From the NCBI GenBank assembly GCA_025928215.1, contig JAICJW010000091.1, positions 1 through 12,476 on the forward strand: a DNA stretch of 12,476 nt, given 5' to 3'. A program made the translations under genes and the position numbers. This stretch comes from Chloroflexia bacterium. GTDB taxonomy: Bacteria > Chloroflexota > Chloroflexia > Thermomicrobiales > JALYUS01. Positions 6,605 to 12,476 of the stretch are shown piece by piece (positions within the stretch are counted from its first letter, which is position 1; the number at the start of each line of letters is the position of its first letter). Below the pieces are notes generated by a model. The model was not told the DNA's origin and made no database searches. It saw only the letters and a list, made by a program, of their open reading frames with translations.

Positions 6605-7942
6605 ATGAGCAACGATACCCATCCGCGGATATGGCCCCGACACGTAGCACGCGGCACGCGGCATTTCCGCCGAGTGGCGCTCGTCGCCATGCTCGTGCTG
6701 TCACTGGTCGGCAGTGCGGAGATCGGGCCGCTGATCGCGCCGCGCAATCTGCTGCTGTACGACGTGCAGCATTTCGCGGATACGCGGCTGCCGCATCCGA
6801 CCCCGCGTGGTCACGGCGCGATCAGCGGGCGCGTGACGGAGCGCGACGGCGGGCCAATCGCGGGGGCAGCCGTGCTGGTCAGCACCACGGATGGCATCGT
6901 CTATCAGGCGACGACGGGCACGGACGGCACCTATACGCTCGCCGGCATTCCCGCCGGCCTCTATACGCCAATGGCCGCGAAGAGCGGCTACGCCGACGCC
7001 TTCCCCGCGAACCGGCGGCATCAAATCCTCGCCTGGCGCGTCGCGGCGGTACATGTGCATGACGGTGAGACGGCGCATTATGTTCGCTTCGCCCTCCAGC
7101 GGATCACAGCGCAACCGGCGGCGCTGCCGACCGATCTGGCGCTTGGGCCGGTCGAGACGCGCCAGAGCGATCTGCCCACCACCGTCACGAGCCATGCCCG
7201 CACGGTCGCGTTCACGCGCGGCGGGAAACTGCTGACCGATCTCGCCGTCTACGAACCGGTGACCGGGAATGGACCGCTGCCGGTCCTGCTGGCAATCTAT
7301 CCAGGTACGCCCGCCTCGTGGGATCGGGTGTCGGTGCCACTCGCCGCCCAGGGATACGTCGTGCTGGCGATTTTCCCGACACGCGGCCTCGATCTCGAAG
7401 CGGATATGGACGATACCGCCGCGTTCGTCGCCCTTGCGCGGGCGGGAAAAATCAGCCCGCGCGCGGATATGACCCGGCTCGGCATCCTCGGCGGATCGTT
7501 CACGTCGCTCCATGTCTACCGCTGGCTGGAACGTGAGGGAGGCGTGCGGGGCGCGGTCGTCCTTGGCGGCATCGCGGACCTCTTCGCCTATCGCCTCGAC
7601 TGGGAGCGCGGCCTGCTCAATCTGCCGCCGGAGGTGGGCGACATTGACAGCGCGCTGATGGCCCTCGGCACGCCGGATCACCGCCCGGAGCAGTATCTGC
7701 GCTACTCCGCCGCCTTTCACCCTGACCGCCTGCCGCCGCTGCTCCTCGCCCACGGCGCGAAGGACCGCATCGTGCCAACGCATCAGACGACGGACTTCGC
7801 CGCCGTCCTCGCGGCACACGGCAAAGCGGTGGAGACACATTACTACCCGAACATGGAGCACTACTTCGCTGATGCCAGCGACGCCGATACGCAAGACCTC
7901 TATCGCGCTACTATCGCCTTTTTCGCCCGCACAGTGAGATAA
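6605..7942 (+). CDS. Exported or anchored alpha/beta hydrolase with carboxypeptidase-regulatory-like domain
   Basis: The 445-residue protein has an N-terminal basic stretch and hydrophobic segment (about 16-39), so it is probably membrane-anchored or exported. Residues 71-165 form a carboxypeptidase-regulatory-like beta-sandwich: GAISGRVTERDGGPIAGA, then GTDGTYTLAGIPAGLYT. Residues 205-445 form a dienelactone-hydrolase/prolyl-oligopeptidase-type domain. Its predicted triad is Ser298 in LGGSFTS (295-301), Asp387 in GAKDRIVP (384-391) and His419 in NMEHYF (416-421). The nucleophile elbow is Gly-Gly-Ser-Phe-Thr, with Thr in place of the last Gly of GxSxG, which may change activity. No good ribosome binding site precedes the ATG, so the start is the least certain point; a leaderless transcript is possible. 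The stop lies 3 nt from the convergent cupin stop. The substrate is unknown. Confidence 0.8.
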   Translation: MSNDTHPRIWPRHVARGTRHFRRVALVAMLVLSLVGSAEIGPLIAPRNLLLYDVQHFADTRLPHPTPRGHGAISGRVTERDGGPIAGAAVLVSTTDGIVYQATTGTDGTYTLAGIPAGLYTPMAAKSGYADAFPANRRHQILAWRVAAVHVHDGETAHYVRFALQRITAQPAALPTDLALGPVETRQSDLPTTVTSHARTVAFTRGGKLLTDLAVYEPVTGNGPLPVLLAIYPGTPASWDRVSVPLAAQGYVVLAIFPTRGLDLEADMDDTAAFVALARAGKISPRADMTRLGILGGSFTSLHVYRWLEREGGVRGAVVLGGIADLFAYRLDWERGLLNLPPEVGDIDSALMALGTPDHRPEQYLRYSAAFHPDRLPPLLLAHGAKDRIVPTHQTTDFAAVLAAHGKAVETHYYPNMEHYFADASDADTQDLYRATIAFFARTVR

Positions 7943-7945
7943 AAT

Positions 7946-8359
7946 CTATCCGCCGAGGCGTGCGTCCAGTTCCGGTAGGAGGACGATGCCATCCTGATCG
8001 CTGCCGGACGAATGCACGACGAGCCAGGTACAGGGCGCACCGCTCTCATTACAGGGGGCGTGCGGCACGTCCGCCGGGAGGTAGAACTGGTCCCCGGCGC
8101 GCACGATGGCCCGATGTTCGGCGTTTTCGCCATAATAGACGGCGCACTCGCCTTCGAGCAGATAGGCAATCGTCTCGATACCGCGATGGTAATGCACTTT
8201 CGCCCGCGCGCCCGCCGGCATCGGTAGCAAATTCATGCAGAGGTGCTCCGCACCGGTCGTTTCGGCGGAGACGCCCGCGCCATACGCAAATCCCTGCTTA
8301 CCGACGTAGGTCTGACCGGGCCGGATAACCTGAACGCGGTCTATCGCTGGTGCAGTCAT
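7946..8359 (-). CDS. Small single-domain cupin
   Basis: The 137-residue cytosolic protein is one cupin beta-barrel. Motif 1 gives metal ligands His56 and His58 and Glu62 (VHYHRGIETI, 55-64); motif 2, GDQFYLPADVPH (89-100), gives His100 and ends H-x3-N. A complete 3-His/1-Glu set suggests a metal-binding enzyme (isomerase, dioxygenase or similar) or a small-molecule sensor; which one cannot be told. The longest frame starts at 8365, but AAGGAG would touch that ATG directly. The second ATG at 8359 has the same AAGGAG at an ideal 6 nt, so it is chosen. It is divergent from the exporter gene. A -10-like TATGAT (minus strand, 8447-8452) lies upstream without a good -35. Confidence 0.88.
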   Translation of the reverse strand: MTAPAIDRVQVIRPGQTYVGKQGFAYGAGVSAETTGAEHLCMNLLPMPAGARAKVHYHRGIETIAYLLEGECAVYYGENAEHRAIVRAGDQFYLPADVPHAPCNESGAPCTWLVVHSSGSDQDGIVLLPELDARLGG

Positions 8360-8456
8360 TGCCATCTCCTTCTCACATGGGGCGAGGATCGCGGGCGTCA
8401 GCCTGGGTTCTCGCTCTATCTACGCATCGTCGGGCTGCATCGTTGCATCATACCGC

Positions 8457-8485
8457 TTGATGGAATAGATCGAAGGTCTTATCAT
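8457..8485 (+). promoter_or_regulatory. Sigma-70 promoter of the exporter/sulfotransferase operon
   Basis: TTGATG (8457-8462, 4 of 6) and TATCAT (8480-8485, 5 of 6) are separated by exactly 17 nt. Transcription would begin near 8492, about 42 nt before the exporter ATG. Confidence 0.6.
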
Positions 8486-8489
8486 TAGA

Positions 8490-8510
8490 AGTACTAACAG
8501 TTGAGGTACT
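8490..8510. promoter_or_regulatory. Possible operator: inverted repeat over the predicted transcription start
   Basis: AGTAC (8490-8494) and GTACT (8506-8510) form a 5-bp inverted repeat with an 11-nt spacer, placed over the predicted start site of the exporter operon. The centre-to-centre distance suits a dimeric repressor. The arms are short, so chance is a fair alternative. No regulator gene lies next to it. Confidence 0.25.
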
Positions 8511-8533
8511 CGGCGTGGGACAGGGAGCGAAGG

Positions 8534-9901
8534 ATGCGCGATCCAGGCAAGGCGTATTTGGTCGAGGCAACGATCACCGCACGACCGGAGCGCACACCGC
8601 GCACCATCGCGCAGGAAGGAAAGTCCCCCGGGCGAGCGCCGCGCCCGCCGCTGAAGCAGACGTTTCGCGCGCTGCGGAACCCGAACTACCGCCTCTTCTG
8701 GTGCGGTCAGGTCATCTCGATGGTCGGCACGTGGATGCAACGGATCGGGCAGGCGTGGCTCGTGCTGCGGCTCACGGATTCCCCCCTCGCTCTCGGCATC
8801 GTCACTGCCTGCCAGACGCTCCCCGTCCTGCTCCTTGCCCTCTTCGGTGGCGTGATCGCCGACCGGATGCCGAAACGGCGCGTGCTCGTTATCACGCAGG
8901 GCGTGATGCTCGCGCAGGCGAGCATCCTCGCCCTGCTCACCGCCGGGGGATGGATTCGCCTGATTGATCTCTACATCCTCGCCGCCGTGCTTGGCACGGC
9001 GAGCGCCCTCGATAATCCGACGCGGCAGGCGTTCGTCAAGGAACTGGTCGGGCCGGATGATGTGCCGAACGCGGTGGCGCTCAACTCGATTGTCATGAAT
9101 ACCGCCCGGTTGGTCGGCCCGGCGCTCGGTGGCCTGACCATCGCGGCGGTCGGGGTCGCGGGCTGCTTCACCCTCAACGCGGTCAGTTTCCTCGCGGTGA
9201 TGGGCGGCTTGCTCCTGATGCGCCCCGAACGGTTCTACGAGGTCCTTAGCCCGCCGCGCGGCAAAATGTTCGCGCAGATTGGCGAGGGGTTGCGCTACGT
9301 CGTGCGGACGCCGGATATCGCCCTCGTCATGCTGCTGATGGGTGTGATCGGCACCTTTGGCTACAACTTCACGGTGCTCCTACCGCTGATCGCCCAATAT
9401 GTGCTTCATGCCGGCCCAATCGGCTTCGGCACCCTGACCTCGGCGATGGCGGTTGGCTCGCTGATCGCCGCGTTCGGCATCGCCTACACCGGCCGGGTCA
9501 CGCAGCGGACGTTGCTCACCGGCGCGGCGGGGTTCAGTGTGCTGTTGCTCTGCCTCGCCCTCACCAGCATCTGGGCCGTGACGATTGCCGTGCTCGTCGC
9601 GCTCGGCTTGTTCAGCATCGTCTTCACGACGACGGCAAATAGCCGCCTGCAAATTCTCGCGCCGCCACAGTTGCGTGGCCGGGTAATGAGCCTCTATACG
9701 ATGCTCTTTCTCGGCTCGACGCCCATTGGGAGCATCGTGCTCGGCACCCTCGCGCAGCGTCAGGGCGTGCAGGTCGCGGTGGGCGAAGTCGCCGTCGTCT
9801 GCGGACTGGGCACCATCGGCGGCCTGCTCTATATCCGGCGCCATCGCGTGGTCTCTCCCATCGCAGTGAGCGAGCCAGAGCGGACGGTCGCGGCAGACTA
9901 A
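8534..9901 (+). CDS. MFS transporter, MFS_3/EntS-like exporter
   Basis: The 455-residue inner-membrane protein has about ten to twelve hydrophobic spans, beginning near residue 53 after a polar, Pro/Arg-rich cytosolic tail. MFS motif A is seen at GGVIADRMPKRR (105-116). FRALRNPNYRLFWCGQ (44-59), GTWMQRIGQAWLVLRLT (65-81), NPTRQAF (161-167), RLVGPALGG (192-200) and RGRVMSLY (381-388) are hallmarks of the MFS_3 group that includes the enterobactin exporter EntS. Members usually export small molecules with proton antiport. The start at 8534 is set by GGGAG 6 nt upstream; the frame is open back to a TTG at 8501. The sulfotransferase-like gene begins 42 nt after its stop with no terminator, so both are probably co-transcribed. 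Cargo is unknown; no siderophore genes are in view. Confidence 0.9.
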   Translation: MRDPGKAYLVEATITARPERTPRTIAQEGKSPGRAPRPPLKQTFRALRNPNYRLFWCGQVISMVGTWMQRIGQAWLVLRLTDSPLALGIVTACQTLPVLLLALFGGVIADRMPKRRVLVITQGVMLAQASILALLTAGGWIRLIDLYILAAVLGTASALDNPTRQAFVKELVGPDDVPNAVALNSIVMNTARLVGPALGGLTIAAVGVAGCFTLNAVSFLAVMGGLLLMRPERFYEVLSPPRGKMFAQIGEGLRYVVRTPDIALVMLLMGVIGTFGYNFTVLLPLIAQYVLHAGPIGFGTLTSAMAVGSLIAAFGIAYTGRVTQRTLLTGAAGFSVLLLCLALTSIWAVTIAVLVALGLFSIVFTTTANSRLQILAPPQLRGRVMSLYTMLFLGSTPIGSIVLGTLAQRQGVQVAVGEVAVVCGLGTIGGLLYIRRHRVVSPIAVSEPERTVAAD

Positions 9902-9931
9902 GAGATGATTCCCGCCATCGCGACGCGCGGG

Positions 9932-9937
9932 AGGAGG
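9932..9937 (+). promoter_or_regulatory. Ribosome binding site deciding the sulfotransferase start
   Basis: AGGAGG lies 6 nt before the ATG at 9944. In-frame ATGs at 9905 and 9938 are worse: the first has no such site, and the second touches AGGAGG directly. Confidence 0.8.
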
Positions 9938-9943
9938 ATGACG

Positions 9944-11053
9944 ATGGCGCGGGTGGAACAGCGCAAGGCGATGCGCGGCGGTGTCGGATTGCGTGCGTAC
10001 GATGAGGAGCGCGCCTGCCCGGGCTTCACGCTCTTCGCCCCGATGTACGGCGACGGAACCGTCTCCCTCATTGATCTGCATGGTGCGGTCGTCCACACGT
10101 GGCGGATGCCCTATCCACCGGGCTTGTACGGTCATCTCACGCCCGCAGGCACGCTCTTCTACTGCGGCAAAACGCTGGAGCAGTCGGATCGGTTCATCAG
10201 CACGCAGCCATGGAAGGGTGGTGCGGTCCTCGAAGCGACCTGGGGCGGCGACATCCTGTGGGAGATTCGCCACCCCGACCACCATCACGATGCGGCGAAA
10301 TTGCGCAACGGCAATATCCTGCTCCTCTGCCTCGCACTGCTGCCGCGCGAACTCATCTCACAGATCCGCGGCGGCATTCCCGGTACGGAGCACGACGGGC
10401 AGATCTACGCCGATTATCTGGTCGAGATGACCACCGACGGGCAGACCGTGTGGGAATGGCGCAGCTGGGAGCATCTCGATCCAGCGACGACACCGATCAC
10501 GGCGGCGCAGGAGTTCCGCCACGAGTGGACGCACGGCAACAGCGTGGCCGAGTTGCCGGACGGGAATATTGTCGTCAGTTTCCGCCACATCTCGACCGTC
10601 GCGATCATCGAGCGCGGCAGTGGCGAGATCATCTGGCGACTGGGAGCGCCGCCGCTCGCCCAGCAGCACGCGCCCATACCGCTGCCAAACGGCAACTTGC
10701 TGCTCTTAGATAATGGTACGCACCGCCTCGACGCGCCGCAGCCCTATTCGCGGATCCTCGAGATTGATCCGGCGAAGGCAATTGTCTGGTCATATCAGGC
10801 ACGCCCGCCGATTGATTTCTTCAGCCCGCTGATCTCGAATGCCCAGCGATTAGCGAACGGGAATACCCTCATCTGCGAGGGAAGTTTCGGACGGCTGTTC
10901 GAGGTAACGCGGGAGGGCGAGCTGGTGTGGGAGTACGTCAATCCCTCCTTCGGGCATCCCGCGAATGTACCTGGCAGCCCGGAGACAAACAGCGTTTTCC
11001 GGGCATTCCGATACAGCGAGGAGGAGATTGCCCGCGCGAAGCGGGCCCGATAA
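9944..11053 (+). CDS. Arylsulfotransferase (ASST)-family beta-propeller, cytosolic
   Basis: The 369-residue protein has no signal peptide or membrane span. It is built of blades marked by L-x-(N/D)-G-N turns at about 120, 204, 247 and 303, each followed by a Val/Ile-Trp-(Glu/Arg/Ser) strand (VWEW, IWRLG, VWSY, VWEY). Key ASST features are present: WTHGNS (195-200) matches the family H-x-N pair, SFRH (212-215) the active-site Arg about 17 residues later, QQHAPIPLPNGN (240-251) the catalytic-His region, and LDNGTHR (255-261). ASST enzymes move sulfate from one phenolic ester to another without PAPS, via a sulfo-histidine. Known bacterial enzymes of this type are periplasmic, so a cytosolic form is unusual. 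Its partner appears to be the exporter directly upstream. The substrate is unknown; a non-enzymatic propeller is less likely. Confidence 0.75.
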   Translation: MARVEQRKAMRGGVGLRAYDEERACPGFTLFAPMYGDGTVSLIDLHGAVVHTWRMPYPPGLYGHLTPAGTLFYCGKTLEQSDRFISTQPWKGGAVLEATWGGDILWEIRHPDHHHDAAKLRNGNILLLCLALLPRELISQIRGGIPGTEHDGQIYADYLVEMTTDGQTVWEWRSWEHLDPATTPITAAQEFRHEWTHGNSVAELPDGNIVVSFRHISTVAIIERGSGEIIWRLGAPPLAQQHAPIPLPNGNLLLLDNGTHRLDAPQPYSRILEIDPAKAIVWSYQARPPIDFFSPLISNAQRLANGNTLICEGSFGRLFEVTREGELVWEYVNPSFGHPANVPGSPETNSVFRAFRYSEEEIARAKRAR

Positions 11054-11070
11054 TGTCGGCGCATCGCGAT

Positions 11071-11092
11071 CTCGCACGCGAATGCGCGCGAG
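11071..11092. terminator. GC hairpin between convergent genes, terminator candidate
   Basis: CTCGCACGC (11071-11079) pairs with GCGCGCGAG (11084-11092) with one A-C mismatch and a 4-nt loop. It sits in the 51-nt gap between the sulfotransferase and methyltransferase stop codons. There is no T-run on either side, so any termination would be weak or factor-assisted. Confidence 0.35.
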
Positions 11093-11104
11093 AAGCCCAG
11101 TGAG

Positions 11105-11746
11105 CTACAGGCCACCGCCGCCGATGGGATTCGGATACGCGCGGCACTCCCAGACCTGTTTCGGCGTGTCATAGCGGCTGATCGTGCGATGCGCGAGGTG
11201 GACGATCCGCCAGCCGGGTGTGAGAAGCGCGCGGAGAGAGGCTTCGTCGAAGAATCGCTTATAGGGGCGGTTATTCCGGCCATCGGGCGGCACGTGATAA
11301 TAGTTCGGCTCCAATTCCTCGCCTTGCAGCGCGCCAAAATGCACATCGTCGGTCGCGTTGACGCGGAAGACGAAGACGCCGCCGGGCCGTAGCACACGGC
11401 GTACCTCGTCCACGATTCCCCGCGTCGCCTGCCAGGGGAAATAATGCATCGAGAGCGAGGCGATGACGCTGTCTATCGCCGCGCTCCGTACCGGCAGCGG
11501 CGACTGGAGATCCGCGACAAAGAAGCACGCGGCGGGGGCGTTCTCGACGGCCTTGCTGATCGGCCTGCGGATCACGTCGAAGGCGAAGACGCGAAACCCC
11601 CGCGTGGTGAGTTCCGCGGCATCCTCACCGATTCCGCAGCCGAGTTCGAGCACCGTGCCACCCGCCGCCCGCATCGCATCGAGAAAGGGATCGAGCCACG
11701 GGTCCGCGCCATGCTGACGGGATATGTTTCCCTGCGTAGCGGTCAC
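11105..11746 (-). CDS. Class I SAM-dependent methyltransferase
   Basis: The 213-residue cytosolic enzyme has the Rossmann SAM-binding fold: motif I LELGCGIGEDA (33-43), acidic post-I Asp57 in FAFDVIR (54-60), motif II around IDSVIASLSMHYF (91-103), and motif III VLRPGGVFVFRVN (118-130). The C-terminal part includes GEELEPNYYH (142-151) and YKRFFDE (162-168), a pattern common in Methyltransf_11/25 small-molecule methyltransferases. The frame is open to 11824, but the start is set at the GTG at 11746. That codon shares GTGA with the stop of the upstream small gene, and the extra upstream residues do not look like protein. It is therefore translationally coupled to that small gene. The substrate is not visible from sequence. 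Confidence 0.88.
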   Translation of the reverse strand: MTATQGNISRQHGADPWLDPFLDAMRAAGGTVLELGCGIGEDAAELTTRGFRVFAFDVIRRPISKAVENAPAACFFVADLQSPLPVRSAAIDSVIASLSMHYFPWQATRGIVDEVRRVLRPGGVFVFRVNATDDVHFGALQGEELEPNYYHVPPDGRNNRPYKRFFDEASLRALLTPGWRIVHLAHRTISRYDTPKQVWECRAYPNPIGGGGL

Positions 11747-12006
11747 GGTCGTACCCGCCCGGTCGTGATGCTGGCATCTGCTGGAACAGCATGCACCCGC
11801 AGATGCCATCCCGCCGCCTGCCATGCGCCATTCGCGTGCCGGAGCATACTTCCCTCCTCGACAACGTCAATCGTCAGCGCCGGGTTCCAGTCGCCTTCGC
11901 GGGTAAAAAGCGGCACGCCGCCGACCTGTGTACTGAAGACGTGCTGCCCATTCGGCGAGCGCGAGCCGCCCGCATCGCGCACCTCTCTGCTCGTCTCGCT
12001 CGCCAT
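11743..12006 (-). CDS. Unknown 87-residue protein coupled to the methyltransferase
   Basis: I recognise no family. The product is soluble and probably cytosolic: a polar, Ser/Gly/Arg-rich N-terminus (1-22), then a likely beta-rich part with VFSTQVGGVPLFTREGDW (23-40), ALTIDVVEEG (43-52) and three Trp (40, 62, 67), ending VPADASITTGRVRP. There is no Cys, signal peptide or membrane span. GAGGAG lies 11 nt before the chosen ATG at 12006; the longer frame to 12048 has no such site. The stop TGA overlaps the methyltransferase GTG, so the ribosome should pass straight from one to the other. This implies related roles, such as a partner subunit, substrate carrier or methylation target, but that is inference. 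A -10-like TATCAT (minus strand, 12079-12084) lies upstream without a clear -35. Confidence 0.7.
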   Translation of the reverse strand: MASETSREVRDAGGSRSPNGQHVFSTQVGGVPLFTREGDWNPALTIDVVEEGSMLRHANGAWQAAGWHLRVHAVPADASITTGRVRP

Positions 12007-12151
12007 CTGTCCGGATTCTCCTCTTTTTCCACAGCCACGCGTTCCCATCGCTCGCGGCGACCGCGCGAACGCGTCCGTATGATACCGCTACTGGCACAGG
12101 GTGTGCGTACCTCAGATAGATACGTTGCAACGACTAAAGGAGCGGGCAGCC

Positions 12152-12352
12152 ATGCAGGAACGACAGACACCGATCGAAGGAAACCGCGAGAGCGAGGCAA
12201 CGACCCCGACGCGCACCGGCGATAACGTCCCCACCAGCGACGTCACCCCGCGCGAGGCAAAGACGATGGCCGCCGCGCCGATTGGTTTCATCGTCCTGGT
12301 CATTATCGTCGCGATCATCGTTGCGGTCATCCTCTTTGCCGTCCTGAGATAG
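12152..12352 (+). CDS. Small C-terminally anchored membrane protein, 66 residues, unknown function
   Basis: The product has a polar N-terminal half rich in Thr, Glu, Arg and Pro (1-37), likely disordered, and one long hydrophobic segment (about 40-64: AAAPIGFIVLVIIVAIIVAV and on) ending in LR two residues later. It is a single-span, tail-anchored membrane protein with its polar domain probably in the cytosol. AAAGGAG lies 9 nt before the ATG, which is why this start is taken over the longer frame to 12101. It is divergent from the small protein/methyltransferase pair and followed at once by a long hairpin. I recognise no family; such proteins are common as unnamed small membrane proteins. Confidence 0.75.
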   Translation: MQERQTPIEGNRESEATTPTRTGDNVPTSDVTPREAKTMAAAPIGFIVLVIIVAIIVAVILFAVLR

Positions 12353-12358
12353 AGGGAA

Positions 12359-12421
12359 GTTCGGTGTTCGGGGTTAGGAAAAAGGGCGTGCGCCGCCTTC
12401 TTCGAACAACGAACACCCAAC
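12359..12421. repeat. Long imperfect hairpin / possible dispersed intergenic repeat
   Basis: GTTCGGTGTTCGGGGTT (12359-12375) pairs with AACAACGAACACCCAAC (12405-12421) at 14 of 17 positions. Inside it a second stem, GGCG (12385-12388) with CGCC (12394-12397), extends the fold. It begins 7 nt after the stop of the small membrane-protein gene. It may end that transcript or be one copy of a mobile or REP-like repeat. No T-run follows. The remaining bases to the window end show no supported gene. Confidence 0.5.
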
Positions 12422-12476
12422 ATACCCCACTTCGATGCGTGGAAGACGATGAAGAAGGGGGGTGCGCTCCACCGGC

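Noticed and set aside
6701..7894. 397-codon minus-strand frame opposite the hydrolase gene
   Set aside because: It is a shadow of the hydrolase; the plus-strand product has recognisable domains and a triad, while the minus product has none and no ribosome binding site.
8382..8414. Possible hairpin GCGAG/CTCGC in the cupin leader, considered as a riboswitch or attenuator
   Set aside because: The stem is short with wobble pairs and a 23-nt loop, and no known riboswitch core is visible.
9380..10288. 302-codon minus-strand frame across the exporter and sulfotransferase genes
   Set aside because: It spans the junction of two co-directional genes and gives an Arg/His/Asp-rich product with no domain; a composition artefact.
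11747..11824. In-frame extension of the methyltransferase to 11824
   Set aside because: The added residues are Gly/Cys/His-rich and lie inside the coding part of the small upstream gene; the GTGA overlap gives a better start.
8443..12084. Shared AGCGGTATSAT around the -10-like boxes upstream of the cupin and the small-protein/methyltransferase genes, considered as a common regulatory site
   Set aside because: Only about 11 nt match, half of them the -10 box itself, and neither has a proper -35; likely chance.

Overview
The window is a GC-rich, gene-dense bacterial chromosome segment with bacterial Shine-Dalgarno sites, short intergenic gaps and clear sigma-type promoters. No rRNA, tRNA, CRISPR array, insertion sequence or phage gene was seen. 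Codon style, an export protein with Gly/Trp-rich repeats in front of a polysaccharide deacetylase, and the gene mix suggest Chloroflexota (Thermomicrobia-like). That placement is an inference from style, not from a marker gene. The window looks like ordinary chromosome, with the interest lying in small genes, coupled pairs and non-coding structures.

Layout from left to right. (1) 1-1312, minus strand: a murQ etherase gene followed by a BadF-type sugar kinase cut by the window edge, a peptidoglycan amino-sugar recycling unit. (2) 1553-4767, plus strand: a long class II (zinc) aldolase, a nucleoside phosphorylase 6 nt behind it and an alpha/beta hydrolase, probably one operon for sugar-phosphate/nucleoside salvage. 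(3) 4745-4821: a convergent junction with a 17-nt inverted repeat and a G-quadruplex motif containing a stop codon. (4) 4816-6108, minus: a secreted polysaccharide deacetylase with two copies of an LGFP-like module. (5) 6320-6451, minus: a 43-residue membrane peptide gene with its own ribosome binding site, intrinsic terminator and ECF-sigma-like promoter. (6) 6605-7942, plus: a membrane-anchored or exported hydrolase carrying a carboxypeptidase-regulatory-like domain, ending 3 nt from the convergent cupin gene. (7) 7946-8359, minus: a small cupin. (8) 8534-11053, plus: an MFS_3-type exporter and a cytosolic arylsulfotransferase-like beta-propeller, probably one operon. (9) 11105-12006, minus: an unknown 87-residue protein translationally coupled (GTGA overlap) to a class I methyltransferase. 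(10) 12152-12352, plus: a 66-residue C-terminally anchored membrane protein, followed by a long imperfect hairpin.

In several genes the ribosome binding site places the true start downstream of the longest open frame: aldolase, deacetylase, cupin, exporter, sulfotransferase, methyltransferase, and both proteins near the right end. The best candidates for undescribed biology are the coupled small protein/methyltransferase pair, the self-contained small membrane-peptide gene, the exporter plus cytosolic sulfotransferase pair, and the G-quadruplex/inverted-repeat junction.
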